From Gambelia wislizenii (lineage: Eukaryota > Chordata > Lepidosauria > Squamata > Crotaphytidae), in assembly GCA_030847615.1 (NCBI GenBank), contig JAUMIR010000005.1:58741001-58805000 (forward strand): a DNA stretch of 64,000 bases. Reading direction: 5' to 3'. The notes under the pieces are model-generated. The model did not search any database. It was given only the letters and a program-made list of their open reading frames with translations, and was not told the DNA's origin. Made by a program: the position numbers and the translations under genes. This document shows, in pieces, positions 52,455-64,000 of this stretch (within the stretch, counting starts at the first letter, position 1; each line of letters opens with the position of its first letter).

Positions 52455-55300
52455 AAATAAGACTTTTTCCATGGCTGGCTCAGACAGATGCTCACTTCAC
52501 TACTCCTTGATGGCTTTTTGCCACTGCATAAAACCTTTTCAGACAGGCCTTTGGCTTGAAAGAGTACTCATCATATCCTCTTACTACTGTTTAAACTGCT
52601 CTTTTCTTGTGTTTGGTGCTGATTTTTTTTTTTTAAAAAAAGTTTAACTTTTAATAGTTTAGCTATTGTGTCTTTTATTTGGCTTTGTATTAGTTTTTAC
52701 CTGTCTTGGACGTGAAGTATGAAAGGTAGGATACAATTACTTGCTCTTGGTAGATCTCAGTAAAGGAGCTGATGTCAGTAAGAGTGAAAGGAGAAAGAGG
52801 ATGTGTGATGGAACACATTTCAAAAGGCAATGGACAACACCCAACACCTTACTTATGTTGTTAGATTATGCTGAGATAACTAGAGACCAGTAATGTTGAC
52901 TTTCATTTTAATAAATGGCAAAGCAAGTGTTAAATGTACATATTTATGATTCAGCATTTCTCTCCTTTTTCTTCCCCTCCCTCATACCAAAATTGTTCAG
53001 GCAGGAAAGAAGATAAAAATGACATCTCATTTAATTCCAATAGCTGGCACTTTATGCTCTGTAGCACAGCAATTGGAAGCAGGGATAGCCTGCGGATCTA
53101 CAACATCAATATATCAGTGAGCTAATTAATCCTGACCTGCCACCAATGCCTGAGGAAGTGTCAGAAGTAGAGCAAGATGAGCAACAGGGTGACATTGTTC
53201 CCTTTGTGACATCCATAAGTAATGCCAATGAATTTGCAAAACCTCTGAAGGCCACAGTCCAACACAGTTAAGCGCTCTTTAAGCCCATTTTGATTTCGTT
53301 TGCTTTTTTTTTGTTGGATGGTAGCCAAAATGTTTTTGGGATAAAAATCAATATTTAGGTAGGTAAGAAATCCAGTATTCTCCTATAAAATGACTGAAAT
53401 AGATCTGGTTCCCTGCCAGAATGTTTGTAAATCTTTAGATATTTACTTAAATTATACTACTGGATGAACTTTGGCATTAGGCAACCTTACCTGTGTGACA
53501 GGTTTTGTGAGAATTAAATGCTGTGGGTGGGGTGGGAGTGATGTACATTAAGGTCCCTGGAAAGAAGGTGGGGTATAATTATAATTAACTTACGTTCCAA
53601 AGAAATGACTTCAGGGACCCCAGACTGTTTCTAAGGTGAGGGGGGGCAACATTGGGAGGCTGGTCATTATTAATTTTGCAGGTATATATTTACAAAACAA
53701 AAAAAACACAATATTTTGCATCAAAACAATCATCATCACACACACCCAAAGTTGATAATAGTCTGAGCACTGTGACAGTGAACATTTAGTACACTTCTGA
53801 TTGATAATTCCAGTGTTACCCTAAGAGGTGTGTGTGTGTGTGTGTGGTGCTTTAGAGCCCAACCCGTGGTGTCAAAATCTGTTATTATTTGGGGGAATTA
53901 TTAGCTCAAACGGGTGCCTGCAAAAAGTGGGTAACTTTGGGATCTTTTCACCTGTGTATACCAGTACTAACTGCAGAGAATACTTCAGCTTTAAAGTGAA
54001 ATAAAGTATTTTTATTGGAAATAACAGAAAGTGAACTCGCACATGCAACACACGTTCCTAAGAACCATGCAATGCTATTGTAAAGAAAGGTGGGGAGGGT
54101 GGATGGAGAGATGTTTGGGAAGATAGTTATCAGTCTTGAACAGTAGAGTTCTGTGCAGTAAAGAGCCTCAGGCTCGCGTTTGAGGGTGGCACAGAGAATC
54201 TGGCAGAGTATCGGTGTCCATCTGTGCCACACTTTGCTATTGTTGGGGGACTAATATTTATACCCTATTTCATATCCTGAAAGGGTACTCTAGTTAGGAC
54301 AAAGCCTGGGTGGTTTTCCCACTGGGTAAACAAAGGAAACTTAACTGATTGCATTAATGACTGGGAGGTAGAAATTTATGGGTTTACAACAACCTTGCAA
54401 TGCAGGACGGCGGGGGTGTTCCAAGTTGAGATTTCCTTAGGATTGGAATTGAGAAAGGTCACTTAATTGTTTGGTTGGATGACTCATTGTTGAGGTGCCC
54501 AAGAAGGAATTAGCACATACCTCCTTAATGGCTTTGTTTACCGGGGGCTTCCGCACAATCCTAACATGAACTTGCTTGCTAAAATATTTCTAAGATACCT
54601 TCCCAGGTCCTCGTGACCACCATTTGACCTGTTTTTGGACCACCCTGGTCAACTTAACCCCTTCAAAGTGTCCAGTATTTCCAATTATGAGATATAGGGA
54701 GGGCGTTGTAGGGCATACTAACACCTGAGGGGTCCCAACTATGTAGCAGTCTTGGTGGACCAATTTTGTGTGATCATGGGGATGTGTGGCTTAGCCTTCC
54801 TAGTCTTGTCTTGGGGTGACTTGAGCCCCTCACCACATTCTTGGGTCCATGTATAACTTAGAGAATACCCCATACATCTCAGTGAGACTGAGGGATGGCT
54901 GCTACCTTCCACAAAGCTTGCCTGCTTCATGTTCTATCCCAAGCCCCACTTTTTAACCACTAAAGCTTTATCCACCTATCGTATCATGTTCATCCCATGT
55001 TCTTAGGGGATTCCCAGTGGGGAAGGTGGCATCATGCACCTATATGTTCCTGTGTTAAGCAATTCAAATGTTGATTTTTAAGTCAGGAGTGAAGAACATG
55101 TGGCCCCACCAGATGTGGCTGGAGTGCCACTTCAGCTGGCATCGTCAATGATGGAGGATGATGGGAGTTTCAGTCCATCAGCATCTCGAAAGCCACTCAT
55201 TCCCTATCCCTGCTTTAAGTCGCAAAGTTAGGTGAAACACTATGGCTGAATTCCTTACAAAGCATAGGAGAAATGCAGAAAGTGCCATTCATATGTGACT
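52455..55300. other. Intergenic DNA, little recognised
   Basis: A TG microsatellite lies at 53828-53846. 55090-55210 is another remnant of the palindromic MITE family (GATGATGGGAGTTTCAGTCC). No frame with a known motif. Confidence 0.4.
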
Positions 55301-55307
55301 GAGATTT

Positions 55308-55545
55308 TGGGTCCTTTTATGCAACACAATTATGAGAGCTATGATTCCACTTTAACTGCCATAGCAACATCCTATGGAATCCTGGGACTTACAGTTTAGG
55401 GAAGGATATTTAGAATTCTTAACCAGAAAGCTCTAGTGCCTCATCAAACTCCAAACCCCAGGATTCCTTAGGATGTTGCCATGGCAGCTAAAGTAAAACT
55501 ATAGTGGTGTAATTGTTTCATGTGAAAGGACCCTTGGCTTTGGTT
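55308..55545. mobile_element. MITE with terminal inverted repeats
   Basis: GGGTCCTTTTATGCAACACA and GTTTCATGTGAAAGGACCC are inverted ends with possible TTG duplicates outside. The interior has CCACTTTAACTGCCATAGC and TTGCCATGGCAGCTAAAGT. Same family as 2115-2350. Confidence 0.8.
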
Positions 55546-55572
55546 CTTCCAGTATGCTCCTAGTTTGCATGA

Positions 55573-55762
55573 CGATTGCAACTTTGTTGTTGCGTGCCTT
55601 CAAGTTGCTTCCAACTTATGGCAACCCTAAGACAAACCTATTATGGGGTTGGTTTTTGGCAAGATTTGTTCAAAGAAGGTTTGGCTTTGCCAAACTGAGC
55701 GTGTGACTTGTTCCTGGTCCCCAGAGTCACAGTCCAGTGCTCAAACAACTACAGCACACTGG
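55573..55762 (-). mobile_element. tRNA-derived SINE, minus strand
   Basis: TTGTTGTTGCGTGCCTTCAA is the inverted tail, then ATGGCAACCCTAAGACAAAC, and inverted head words (GGTCCCCAGAGTCACAGTCC). Confidence 0.8.
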
Positions 55763-55955
55763 CTGTACCAGCCCTTTTCGTTTTCTTATGCCATATACAT
55801 CAACAGTTTGCAATATTTATAGCTACACATACTTAATATCTACAGTGTTTTTTAAATCTTGATGTCACTTGACATGCACACACTAGTTTGGGGGGTTTAT
55901 TCACATTAGAGATTCCATCAGGTAAACATCACTTGAATTTTGACCTTCATAGCTT

Positions 55956-56110
55956 GTGTGTCTACTCGCAGGCTACCATATATTTAATGTTGAGTGAGTT
56001 GGGGCAAGGGTTGAGAATGTTGTCCTGCATATGTGTGTCTACTTGCAGGCTACCATATATTTAATGTTGAGTGAGTTGGGGCAAGGTTTGAGAATGTTGT
56101 CCTGCATATG
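55956..56110. repeat. 77-bp direct tandem duplication
   Basis: TCTACT(C/T)GCAGGCTACCA starts at 55961 and again at 56038. The two copies differ at only two or three bases, so the duplication is recent. Confidence 0.9.
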
Positions 56111-56734
56111 AAAATGGAAGCTTGACAGCATTGCTTGAAATCCAAACTAATGTGGGCAGATGCCATGCCAGCATTACAGCAAGACATTGCCAATTCAGCA
56201 GGCAGTCGTAAACCTTCAAACTGCCTGCCAATCTTGTGCCAGCCTGATCATGCTGAGCAGTAATAAATCCTGTTGCTGTTTACAGACATTTGGAAGCTGG
56301 CTACTAAAATGGGTTTGGTTTAAAATTATTTTAATTATATCAAATACCGTAACTTTTTTTTAACTTGTTATTACAGCAGGAAACTTGATTAGCCGTTTCT
56401 TGAGCATGAAGATTTGTAGTCTGTGGGACCTGGAAGGATGTAGGATTTGGTGGTGGCTTGGAAAAAGCTGATTGCTAAAGACCATTGCAATCCATGTGGC
56501 TAGCCTGGCCTGAGATGATGGGAGTTGTAGTCCATCACCATCCAAGGGCACTAGATTGCTAACATCTGCTTTATTCACTCAGGGTTGTACTTTGGGTTTC
56601 ATCATATACAACACACACACAAATTTTAAATTGTGTGTTGAATGTTTTAAAATGTCTTGGTTTTACTGTACTTGTTCTTTTAAACTGATATGATTTTAAA
56701 TGATACGTGTTTTTAACCAATATTATGCTGATGT

Positions 56735-56805
56735 GTTAATGTGTTGTTCCCCACCTCAATCCATAGGGAGAGGCAGGTAAGAAATAAATATTTTTATTAT
56801 GTTAT
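56735..56805 (+). mobile_element. LINE 3' tail (L2-like)
   Basis: GTGTTGTTCCCCACCTCAAT, GGGAGAGGCAGGTAAGAAAT and AAATATTTTTATTATG. Only the tail. Confidence 0.45.
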
Positions 56806-57227
56806 CATCATCACCATATACAGTACTCCAGACCTTACAGGCCACACTTCTGGTTTCCAAAAGAACCAGAAATGACCAGGAAGTCACTTCCAGATTTGCA
56901 ACTAGAGGTTTTCAGGGTAAAACTAGATTAGGGGGCCTCTTGTTTTAACCAACAGTTGTACCCTCCGGAAGCCTCTGGAGGCAAGACCTTCATTTTTTAA
57001 AAAAATAAAAAAAATGTATGTGTGTGATGGGGAGGGCTCTAAGCCCACCACAAAGGCCACTACAGATTGTGTACAGCTCATGGGTCACACAGACCACAAT
57101 TCAGAGAACTAGAGTATGAGTTGTCTTTTCCACAATTAGATACATATTGCAGTTGGAATGTTTCCATACATTCTGTATATTTCTTTTACATTGGAATTTC
57201 CCTGCACAAAATACATGCTGGTGTATA

Positions 57228-57871
57228 CAGTCATCCCTTCACATTCGCGGGGGTTAGGTTCCACGGACCCCTGCAAATGTGAAAAATCTTCGAATACTGA
57301 TTGTCCCCCTCCCCCGCAAAACCGAACACAGGGCCTCCAGAGGCCCCATGGTCGCTTTTCCCTGCCTCGCCCCTCCCTCCCCAGGCCTTCATGGGGCCTC
57401 CGGAGTGTCTCCGGGGGTTCCGTGGAGGCCTCCGTGGGCCTCCCCCCTCCCACCCAAGGCCTTCGCGGGGCCTTGCAAGGTCCCGCGGAGGCCTCCCTGA
57501 CCCTCCCCCTCCCTCCCAAGGCCTTTGCGAGGCCTTGTAAGACCCCGCGGAGGCCTCTCCGGTCCTCCCCCCTCCCACCCAAGGCCCCGCGGAAGCCTCC
57601 CTGGCCATCCCCCCTCCCTCCCAAGGCCCCACGGTGGCCTCTCCGGTCCTCCCCCCTCCCTCCCAAGGCCCCACGGAGGCCTCCCTGGCCATCCCCCCTC
57701 CATCCCAAGGCCCCGCGGTGGCCTCCCCGGCCCTCCCCGCTCCCTCCCAGGGTTTTCATGGGCCCTCTGGAGGCCCCATGTCACGGTTTTGGGGGCCCCC
57801 AGGGGGCCCTCCCAAAACTGCGAATAATCAAAACTGCAAATGTCGAGTTCGCGAATGTGGAGGGACAACTG
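57228..57871. mobile_element. Tigger-type element with GC-rich minisatellite interior
   Basis: CAGTCATCCCTTCACATTCG to GTGGAGGGACAACTG, TA on both sides (57226-57227, 57872-57873). The inner flanks keep the family layout (TTCCACGGACCCCTGCAAAT; ACTGCGAATAATCAAAACTG). The middle is replaced or expanded by the GC-rich array below. Confidence 0.92.
57330..57790. repeat. 42-bp (and 63-bp) GC-rich minisatellite
   Basis: Units begin GCCTCC or GCCTCT and run CCCTCCCTCCCAAGGCCCC to GCGGAG. Four to five units of about 42 bp (57553-57745) follow two longer units of about 63 bp (57427-57552) that carry an extra TTGCGAGGCCTTGTAAGAC-like block. Because 42 and 63 are multiples of three, long proline- or glycine-rich open frames appear on both strands; these are not genes. 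Confidence 0.9.
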
Positions 57872-57879
57872 TATATTCA

Positions 57880-58805
57880 GAATTCTGAACCATTACAATT
57901 GTTCTCTTTTAATAAGAAGTCCCTATTCCTGTTTGCTTGTCCTGGGAAAAAGACAATTACCTAGGGAATATATATCTGGCTTCTTAAAAGGAGTAGTTTT
58001 ATATTAGGCAGTATTTGGAAGGCAGCCAGATTGTTTAATGAGAACCTTGGTATTAAGATACATGTTCAGATTCAATTTACTAACCTTTTATATTGCTCAA
58101 AAGTTACTATGAAACATAAAACTGATAAAGCATATAACAATGGAGGAACACCAAACAAATTGTTCCAGCTGCTCACAATAATGCGACTTCAAATAATCTC
58201 AGAGTCTTGGATTGTTTTTCTTGTTGTCTGAGTATGACAGGTGCACAGTCAATAAAGGCAAATGGCAATAGACTTTGAAGTATTAAAGGCAAGCATTTGA
58301 TTGTCTTTATTGACATGTCAATATTGATTAACCTGAAAAGACAACATATTAAATGGCTCCAAGCTTCAGTATGTTATCAACACTTCTGGTTGACAGAATT
58401 TCAGCACACACAACTTTCACTATTATTCTTATACTTGATTAAACAGAAGGTATTTTCCTTGAGAATGCATTAATGAAATAGGTGAACAGGAGACTTTTTT
58501 CTCATCTTCATATTCTGTTGTGACTTCCTGAATTGACTGAGGGTGTTAATAGTGACTAGACTACCGTTACAGGATTCACTTTGTTTGCTGGCTTAGAGGA
58601 GTGTGAATGTCCCTTGAGGAATGCCCACCCATCTGTTCTGGTAAGGCATTTAGTAGCCATTGTTATGCCAGTATGGGGTAATACAAGTGACAATACTTTA
58701 ATGGGATTTTAACTTCAGTTTGGTTTGGTTTTTGGTGCTTGCTTTGAGCACTGTGTGATAGAAGAGACTAAACATTAATATCTACTTCAGAAGCTTGATT
58801 TATGG
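57880..58805. other. Intergenic DNA, nothing recognised
   Basis: AT-rich, no coding or repeat structure noticed. Confidence 0.4.
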
Positions 58806-58814
58806 CCAACTGAA

Positions 58815-58985
58815 CATTTGGTGTAGTGGTCTGAGCATTGGACTATGACTCTGGAGACCAGGGTTTGAATCCCCACTTGAACATGGAAACCCACTGGGTG
58901 ACCTTGGGCAAGTCACACTCTCTCAGCCTCAGAGGAGGGGCAATGGCAACCTCTCTCTGAACAAATCTTAACAAGAAACCCCGTA
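58815..58985 (+). mobile_element. tRNA-derived SINE, tail-truncated
   Basis: GGTGTAGTGGTCTGAGCATT head, GGGTTTGAATCCCC B box (closest of the copies to the tRNA consensus), CACTCTCTCAGCCTCAGAGG body. The copy stops after AAGAAACCCCGTAATG and lacks the terminal tail. Confidence 0.85.
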
Positions 58986-58989
58986 ATGT

Positions 58990-60720
58990 GGATAGATATA
59001 AAGAGGAAAAAAGAAAACTCAGTTACGACTGTTTTTACTGTTACAGTTGCTTGATTTAACAAGCACATTCTTGTTGACACAATACTTCCTTGGCATTTGC
59101 ACTTCCTTCTTACACTTAGACATTTTGATTTATTTATGTTTATATAATAAATATACTAGTTTAAAAGTTAAAAGAAAAGTAAATGATCACCTGTCCTAAA
59201 CTAGATTACTCAGAAACAGGGGTATTTCATAACAGTAGTTTCTTTGTTTCTTTCTCTCCTACCTTCCCTTCCCTTCTGTTTCTTCTGCCAAAAAATGGGA
59301 AGAATATACAGACATAAATCACAAGGATATTCATCACTTGATAGCTGTGACATTAAGTAATGATTTGCATATAGGAGCCACCAATCACACCAATGATAAT
59401 TCACATTATATAACTCTACATTTTAGAAAGAAAGAGTTTATGCAGTGGTGGGCACGAACCAAAGTTGCCTGAAAATCTGCAGCTCATAAAAAGATCTTTC
59501 TTGCTGCCCTTTACATTGGAACTGTGTCCAAGGACCCATGTGTAAGACCATCTATCCCCCTTATTTCTCTCAACTGTGTTACCTGCCCTGACACCCCCAC
59601 CCTTCTAATAATTCATCAATTGGCTATATTTCATATATTGGCTTATTTATTGATGCTTCATGAGGTTAGCAGTAGACCCGGACTTCACCAAAAATAGGGA
59701 CTGAGCTAAGGTTTGCTCAAAACCTGAAGAAGAGGTCTTTCCAAATTCCCCAAAAGACACGCCTGGATGGTAATTATGCCACCCCCTGCCTTGGATGGGT
59801 AGTTGGGGTGGAATGTTCTAATTATCCTGGATTCATCTGGAAGTGAGTCATTCACTAATTCAATCAAGTGGCCAGAACACTCATTACTCTGCAAACTAGT
59901 TTTCCTTCACACCCCTCTCCTTGACAATTGAAGGTTGCCTGATGCCAATCAGTCTTAATGTCTCAGCCATTAACGATTTTTAACATAGCTGAACCTTCCA
60001 TTGTCTAACTGTGGGAAGCGCCATCTAACATTTTATTCCACTCATTACATTCTAAGGGTAACTATTGGGTATAAATATCACCCTAAAACACAGTCTAAGT
60101 ATTCATTGCTTCCTGCATCCCATCACTCTGTCTGTCTGCTGTGTGACCCTCAGAGCTCCATCTGAGTATCTTCTACATGAGTCTCTGACTCTTCAGGCAG
60201 GTATAGTACAGCCTATCAACCCAAACTCTATCCCTCCATCTCAATACTTCTTACTTTCTTCAATAGCCTTGTGTGATTGCCTGAAGCCTGATTTTGGTGT
60301 GTATGCTTCCGAGATTATTTTTCAATTAATATCCATTTTATTTTATTTCCTGGCTGTTAGTCTCATCAGTTAGTACGTAGGTCAAAAGGTCCCTTAGTTA
60401 CCCAGCCTCTTGCTGCCATAGTGAGCTAATTAAAATTCCCCATATTAATATCTAGACATGATTGGGTTCCTCCCCAATCCCACACAATTCGGGTAGCAAC
60501 TGTTTCCTCAGGACAGATCTTTCCTACAAACTCATTAGATTAACCTGGTAGACCGGAAAAACTCTACTGAAACTAAGCCTATGTAAGTTAAATACTTGTA
60601 TATTCTTCTCCTTTTAAAATCTGCCTTCATCTTTCCCTTTCCTCTATTTCCTTGTTTCTAATTTTTAGGGGCAAGGAACTCTCCTCGTTTCATAGTTTGT
60701 GAAGTGTTAGTGATCATTTT
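58990..60720. other. Intergenic DNA, nothing recognised
   Basis: AT-rich sequence. The frame 60065-60373 has no known motif. Confidence 0.4.
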
Positions 60721-60724
60721 TATT

Positions 60725-60998
60725 TTTATTTTATTTTATTTAGTTATTTATACCCCGCTCTCCAGCTACAAGTCTATCAGAGCGGCTTACAAATTGTTTT
60801 AAGCAATAGCAGTTTACATATCTACACTGCATTAAGCAGCTTCCAATGTGTGTTCGCTAATTGCCCCCACAAGCTGGGTACTCATTTTACCAACCTATGA
60901 AAGGATGGAAGGCTGAGTGACCTTGGAGCCCTCTGGAATTAAACTTGCAACATGGTGACTTGCAGTACTGGCATTTAACCATTGCACGTGCCACTATC
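60725..60998 (-). mobile_element. Second tRNA-like SINE family, minus strand
   Basis: Plus-strand ATTTATACCCCGCTCTCCAG is the inverted 3' end. GGATGGAAGGCTGAGTGACC lies in the body, and the inverted head contains GTGGCACGTGCAATGG and GTTGCAAGTTTAATTCC, like A and B boxes. Different body from the 7179-7405 family. Confidence 0.6.
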
Positions 60999-61002
60999 TA
61001 TT

Positions 61003-61400
61003 TGTTGTTGTTAATTTACTATCACGTCAACTTTGACTTATGGCAACCCTATGAATGCAACCCATTATCAGCAGTCCTTCTCAGATTTTGCAGGCTCAAG
61101 GCCATAGCTTCCTTAACTGAGTCTATCCACCCCAACCCAATCTTCCTCTTTTCCAACTGCCTTCTTTCTGCCTAACCAATTAGTTTCTAATGAGTCATTT
61201 CTTTTTATGGTATGTCCAAAGTAGAGTTTCAGTTTATTCATCTTGGCTTCTAGAGAGAGTTCTAGCTTGATTTGCTCTTGCATCCATCTATTTTCCTTTT
61301 CTGGCAGTCTATGGAGTCTGCAAAAGTTTCCTCCAGCATTACATTTCAAATGAGTTAATGAATAAAACAAAACAGAATCCAGCCCACCATAGCTGTTAAT
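61003..61400 (-). pseudogene. BovB/RTE-like LINE, ORF end and 3' tail
   Basis: The minus strand reads KMNKLKLYFGHTIKRNDSLE then LGRKKAVGKEEDWVGVDRLS (61270-61113), the RTE/BovB C-terminus. It then runs out through AGGGTTGCCATAAGTCAAAG (about 61050-61031) and a final AACAACAACAA. The 3' tail closely matches the tails of the SINEs in this window. Confidence 0.82.
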
Positions 61401-61449
61401 GAAGAGCAACAAATGATCCAAATTGATTTTGCTGAAGCCCCTATTCATA

Positions 61450-62079
61450 TAATTTCATCCTTTCTTTTTTCTTTTCTCTGTTCTTTTGAGAATGAGATTT
61501 GTGTGAACCATGATTGCTAGTTTGCACACAATAACTTTCATAATGCTACTGCTACAGCATGTCTTTCTGAACAAAGCCATGATACAGATAGTATTCTTCC
61601 AAAAGTCAGTTAGAATAAAATTAGGTAACACATGAGTGCTTACACAAATGTCTTTTTTTTTTTAGTTTTGTCTGTATATTTTTCCTTTCTGCTAGATCAT
61701 TTGAAACTAAATTATCCATTAAAGTTCAAGCTGTTTTACTAAATACAACAAACCTTTAAGGAGGGTAATAGCTTTAGTAAAGCTATGAGAATTTTGCATT
61801 TGAATTGTTTCTAAAGTGCTGTGTAGTTGTTCTTTAGATTGCACCATCTTTCTCTCCCCTCCTTTCCCATATGGAAGGTGTGTGTGTGTGTCTTGAAGTT
61901 GCATGTGGTAGTCCCTAACATATACTGATAGATGATATAGGCCTTGGTATTTATCTCCTTATGACCAACCGCAAAAAAGTATGCTAAATGCAGGTGAGGA
62001 AAATAACATCTTTGAAATACATCTTTCACTCTCTGGAGATGCATGTTTACAAAAATGGTACTAAACATATAATAATTTG

Positions 62080-62113
<34 letters not shown>

Positions 62114-62165
62114 TTGTGGGGGTGACCTAAAAAGGGGAAATTTAGTGTTTGTTGCTGGGTAAAAT
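61450..62165. other. Intergenic DNA, nothing recognised
   Basis: Contains a (TG)n microsatellite at 62082-62110. No gene. Confidence 0.45.
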
Positions 62166-62171
62166 AGATGG

Positions 62172-62445
62172 CAGTCAACATGGTGTAGTGGTTTGAGTAT
62201 TAGATGACAACTCTGGAGACCAGGGTTCAAATCCCCGCTTGGAGATAAATATAGATATAGGAGATAAATACCTATATATATAGGAAATCCATTAGGTGGC
62301 CTTGGCAAGTCACACTCTCTCAGCCTCAGAGAAATGTAAAGGCAAACCTGCTCTGAATAAATCTTGCCAAGAGAGCCCCGTGATAGCTTTGGCTTATGGT
62401 CACCATAAATTGGAAACCACAAGGCAGAAAACAACAAAAACAAAA
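62172..62445 (+). mobile_element. tRNA-derived SINE with a small internal insertion
   Basis: ATGGTGTAGTGGTTTGAGTA head, GGGTTCAAATCCCC B box. An AT-rich insertion of about 45 bp (62243-62285, GATAAATATAGATATAGG repeated imperfectly) separates head and body. The tail is TATGGTCACCATAAATTGG with a closing AACAACAAAAACAAAA. Confidence 0.85.
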
Positions 62446-62449
62446 AACA

Positions 62450-63245
62450 GATGGCTTGGTATTTGAGGCCCAAATCCAGCTTCTTTCTGATTGTCAGTCA
62501 CATTGTGAATTACTTGTCTATGAAGCTCATTAGCTTACTTTCTGTGAAATGAATATTTTGTTGTGCAGTGTGGGGTCAAATGTGAGGATTAGCATTTAGA
62601 GCTTGTACTCAGTTTGGTGATGGAAGTTACCTTCTACTTGGTAGTAGGCATTTTATGACTAAGCATTCCCTAACAGCAATATTGTAGTGATGCCCATTAC
62701 AATTTTTCAAGTTCCTAAATGTTCCAATGGGCTCAGAAAAGTTGGGGACTTCTGCAGTGCAAACTACCAATTGCTTTCTTTTCCTTTACACCTAGCGCAA
62801 CATCATTGGGGGGTCTCTACGCCAACCAATGCAAATGGATTGTCTTTTCAGAAAATCATTCTGTAACCATTAGCTCCTGTTTGGGAAATTTTTCAACTAA
62901 TTGTCTCTGACTGTTAGGAAGCAATCAGCTCTATAAAGCAGGGTCTGTGAGCAGACTGTCACAATGGCCATTTGCAAAGAAGCACTTAACCTGATCCAAA
63001 GTGAGCTTTCCCTGTGAAATACTGACACTTCATTGGGTCACTGAGTATGACCTCATACCAGGAAGATCAGTGACTATTGTACAGCTTCCCTCATATGCAC
63101 TGGGCTTATTGCTGGAACTAAATAAATATTAAATTAGAGATGGCATGTTGTCTACATGATCAGGATATATACAAAAGAGAAAATCCTTAAATGCTTGCAG
63201 ACTTGAGCTTTATAACATGGTTTCTTTAATCTGGAGGTTTTTTTC
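62450..63245. other. Intergenic DNA, nothing recognised
   Basis: No coding, RNA or repeat signal noticed. Confidence 0.4.
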
Positions 63246-63249
63246 CTAG

Positions 63250-63475
63250 GTGGTACCCTAAAGGCACCAGATCCATCTGATCTTGGAAGCTAAGCAGGGT
63301 CAGCCCTGGTTAGTACTTGGATGAGAGACCATCAATGAATACTAGGCACTGTAGGCAATATTTCAGGGGAAGGAAATGGCAAAACCACCTCTGAGTATTC
63401 CTTGCCTAAGAAAACCCTATGAAATTCATGGAGTCACCATTAGTTGACAGGCAACTCAAAGGCATTTACAAATAC
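63250..63475 (+). mobile_element. 5S-rRNA-derived SINE (SINE3 type)
   Basis: The head reads CCATCTGATCTTGGAAGCTA then CAGGGTC, TGGTTAGTACTTGGATGAGA and GCACTGTAGGC, close to 5S rRNA including the internal promoter part. The body GGCAAAACCACCTCTGAGTA and tail match 28893-29130. Better preserved in the 5S part than the other copy. Confidence 0.9.
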
Positions 63476-63479
63476 ATAC

Positions 63480-64000
63480 CTGAGATATTTCTGTATCTGA
63501 AAGGTGTGAAAGCAACAGACCTGTAATGAAGCCCTCCACACATTCAGTGAAATAGGAGAGCAGGGATATTTTGGCACCCCTACTGGCTACACTCCTAACA
63601 TAATACTCAGCCAGTCACACCACCAACATGCCTTTTATTGGGCAGGGCCCCCAAAGTAGGATTAGAAAAGGGACTTCAAATGCCTTCTGCAATCCTAAAT
63701 GCACAGGGCTTTAGATTGCTTGGAAGGGCATCTGTATTTACAACTATATGCATATAGAGACTTTAACAGGGTGTAAAGAGGTTGGTGGCATAACCACCAG
63801 CACTCCAACAAAGTATGGCCTGTGAGCACAATCCCATTTCTACTGCATGTGTGAGTAAATCCTACTGTATTCAATGGACTTACTGCATAGTAACTGTGTT
63901 TAGGACTGTAGCATAAACAAAAAGATGGTCCCTAACTGGAGTACCACCACTCGAGAATTCCTTTTCTGAGTTTATATCTGTTTTACCTCCAGTGAGGAAG
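63480..64000. other. Intergenic DNA, nothing recognised
   Basis: Runs to the window edge without recognisable features. Confidence 0.4.

Noticed and set aside
57136..57964. Long proline- or glycine-rich open frames on both strands
   Set aside because: They follow from the 42/63-bp minisatellite, whose units are multiples of three, inside a Tigger element. No start context or domain outside the repeat.
58815..58890. A tRNA gene
   Set aside because: A- and B-box-like motifs are present, but no cloverleaf can be closed and the same head-body-tail unit occurs five times; it is a SINE.
63250..63350. A 5S rRNA gene
   Set aside because: The first part of 5S is missing or altered and the sequence continues into a SINE body with a LINE-type tail. 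A second copy with the same fusion is at 28893.

Overview
The window is vertebrate nuclear DNA, most likely from a squamate reptile (a lizard is my best guess). The reasons are one spliced protein gene with GT-AG introns in a sea of repeats, and the repeat mix: CR1, L2-like, BovB/RTE-like and L1 LINEs, Penelope-like elements, DIRS tyrosine-recombinase retrotransposons, Tigger-type and hAT-type DNA transposons, and tRNA-derived and 5S-rRNA-derived SINEs. The species call is inference; no species-specific marker was checked.

The only host gene I can support is ZNF330 (NOA36, nucleolar autoantigen 36) on the + strand. A CpG-rich promoter with NRF1-like sites lies at about 9.78-10.08 kb. A probable non-coding first exon ends at the donor at 9923/9924. 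Nine coding exons (26873-26992, 29218-29237, 29342-29412, 31722-31801, 33742-33868, 35216-35320, 39478-39524, 47499-47616, 48382-48647) join without a frame break into 317 codons plus stop. A likely poly(A) signal is at 49534. The gene is stretched to about 40 kb by transposons.

Layout. 1-1660: a 148-bp GC-rich satellite built of alternating palindromes, cut by the window edge, ending in a DNA-transposon-like tail. 1.7-9.6 kb: intergenic DNA with MITEs, a 5'-truncated L2/CR1-group LINE (about 3.4-4.7 kb, - strand) and a tRNA-SINE. 9.8-26.9 kb: promoter and intron 1, holding a Penelope element split by a Tigger element that has grown a higher-order repeat, an inverted second Penelope copy, CR1, and an L1 split by a nearly intact 6.1-kb DIRS element (17366-23497). 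27-49.6 kb: the rest of ZNF330; intron 8 holds a second, much older DIRS relic (about 40.36-44.16 kb) that has lost its reverse transcriptase core. 49.6-64 kb: no gene recognised; MITEs, SINEs, a Tigger element with a 42-bp GC-rich minisatellite inside it, a BovB/RTE-like LINE fragment and a 5S-derived SINE.

Three themes deserve attention. First, GC-rich tandem arrays sit inside or against DNA-transposon ends at three places (1-1660, 47.6-47.9 kb, 57.3-57.8 kb), and an AT-rich one at 10.37-11.0 kb. Second, the younger DIRS element keeps a textbook split inverted repeat and internal complementary region, so its ends can be read to within a few bases. Third, tRNA-SINEs and 5S-SINEs here carry a 3' tail like that of the local BovB/RTE-like LINE, which suggests a shared mobilising enzyme.
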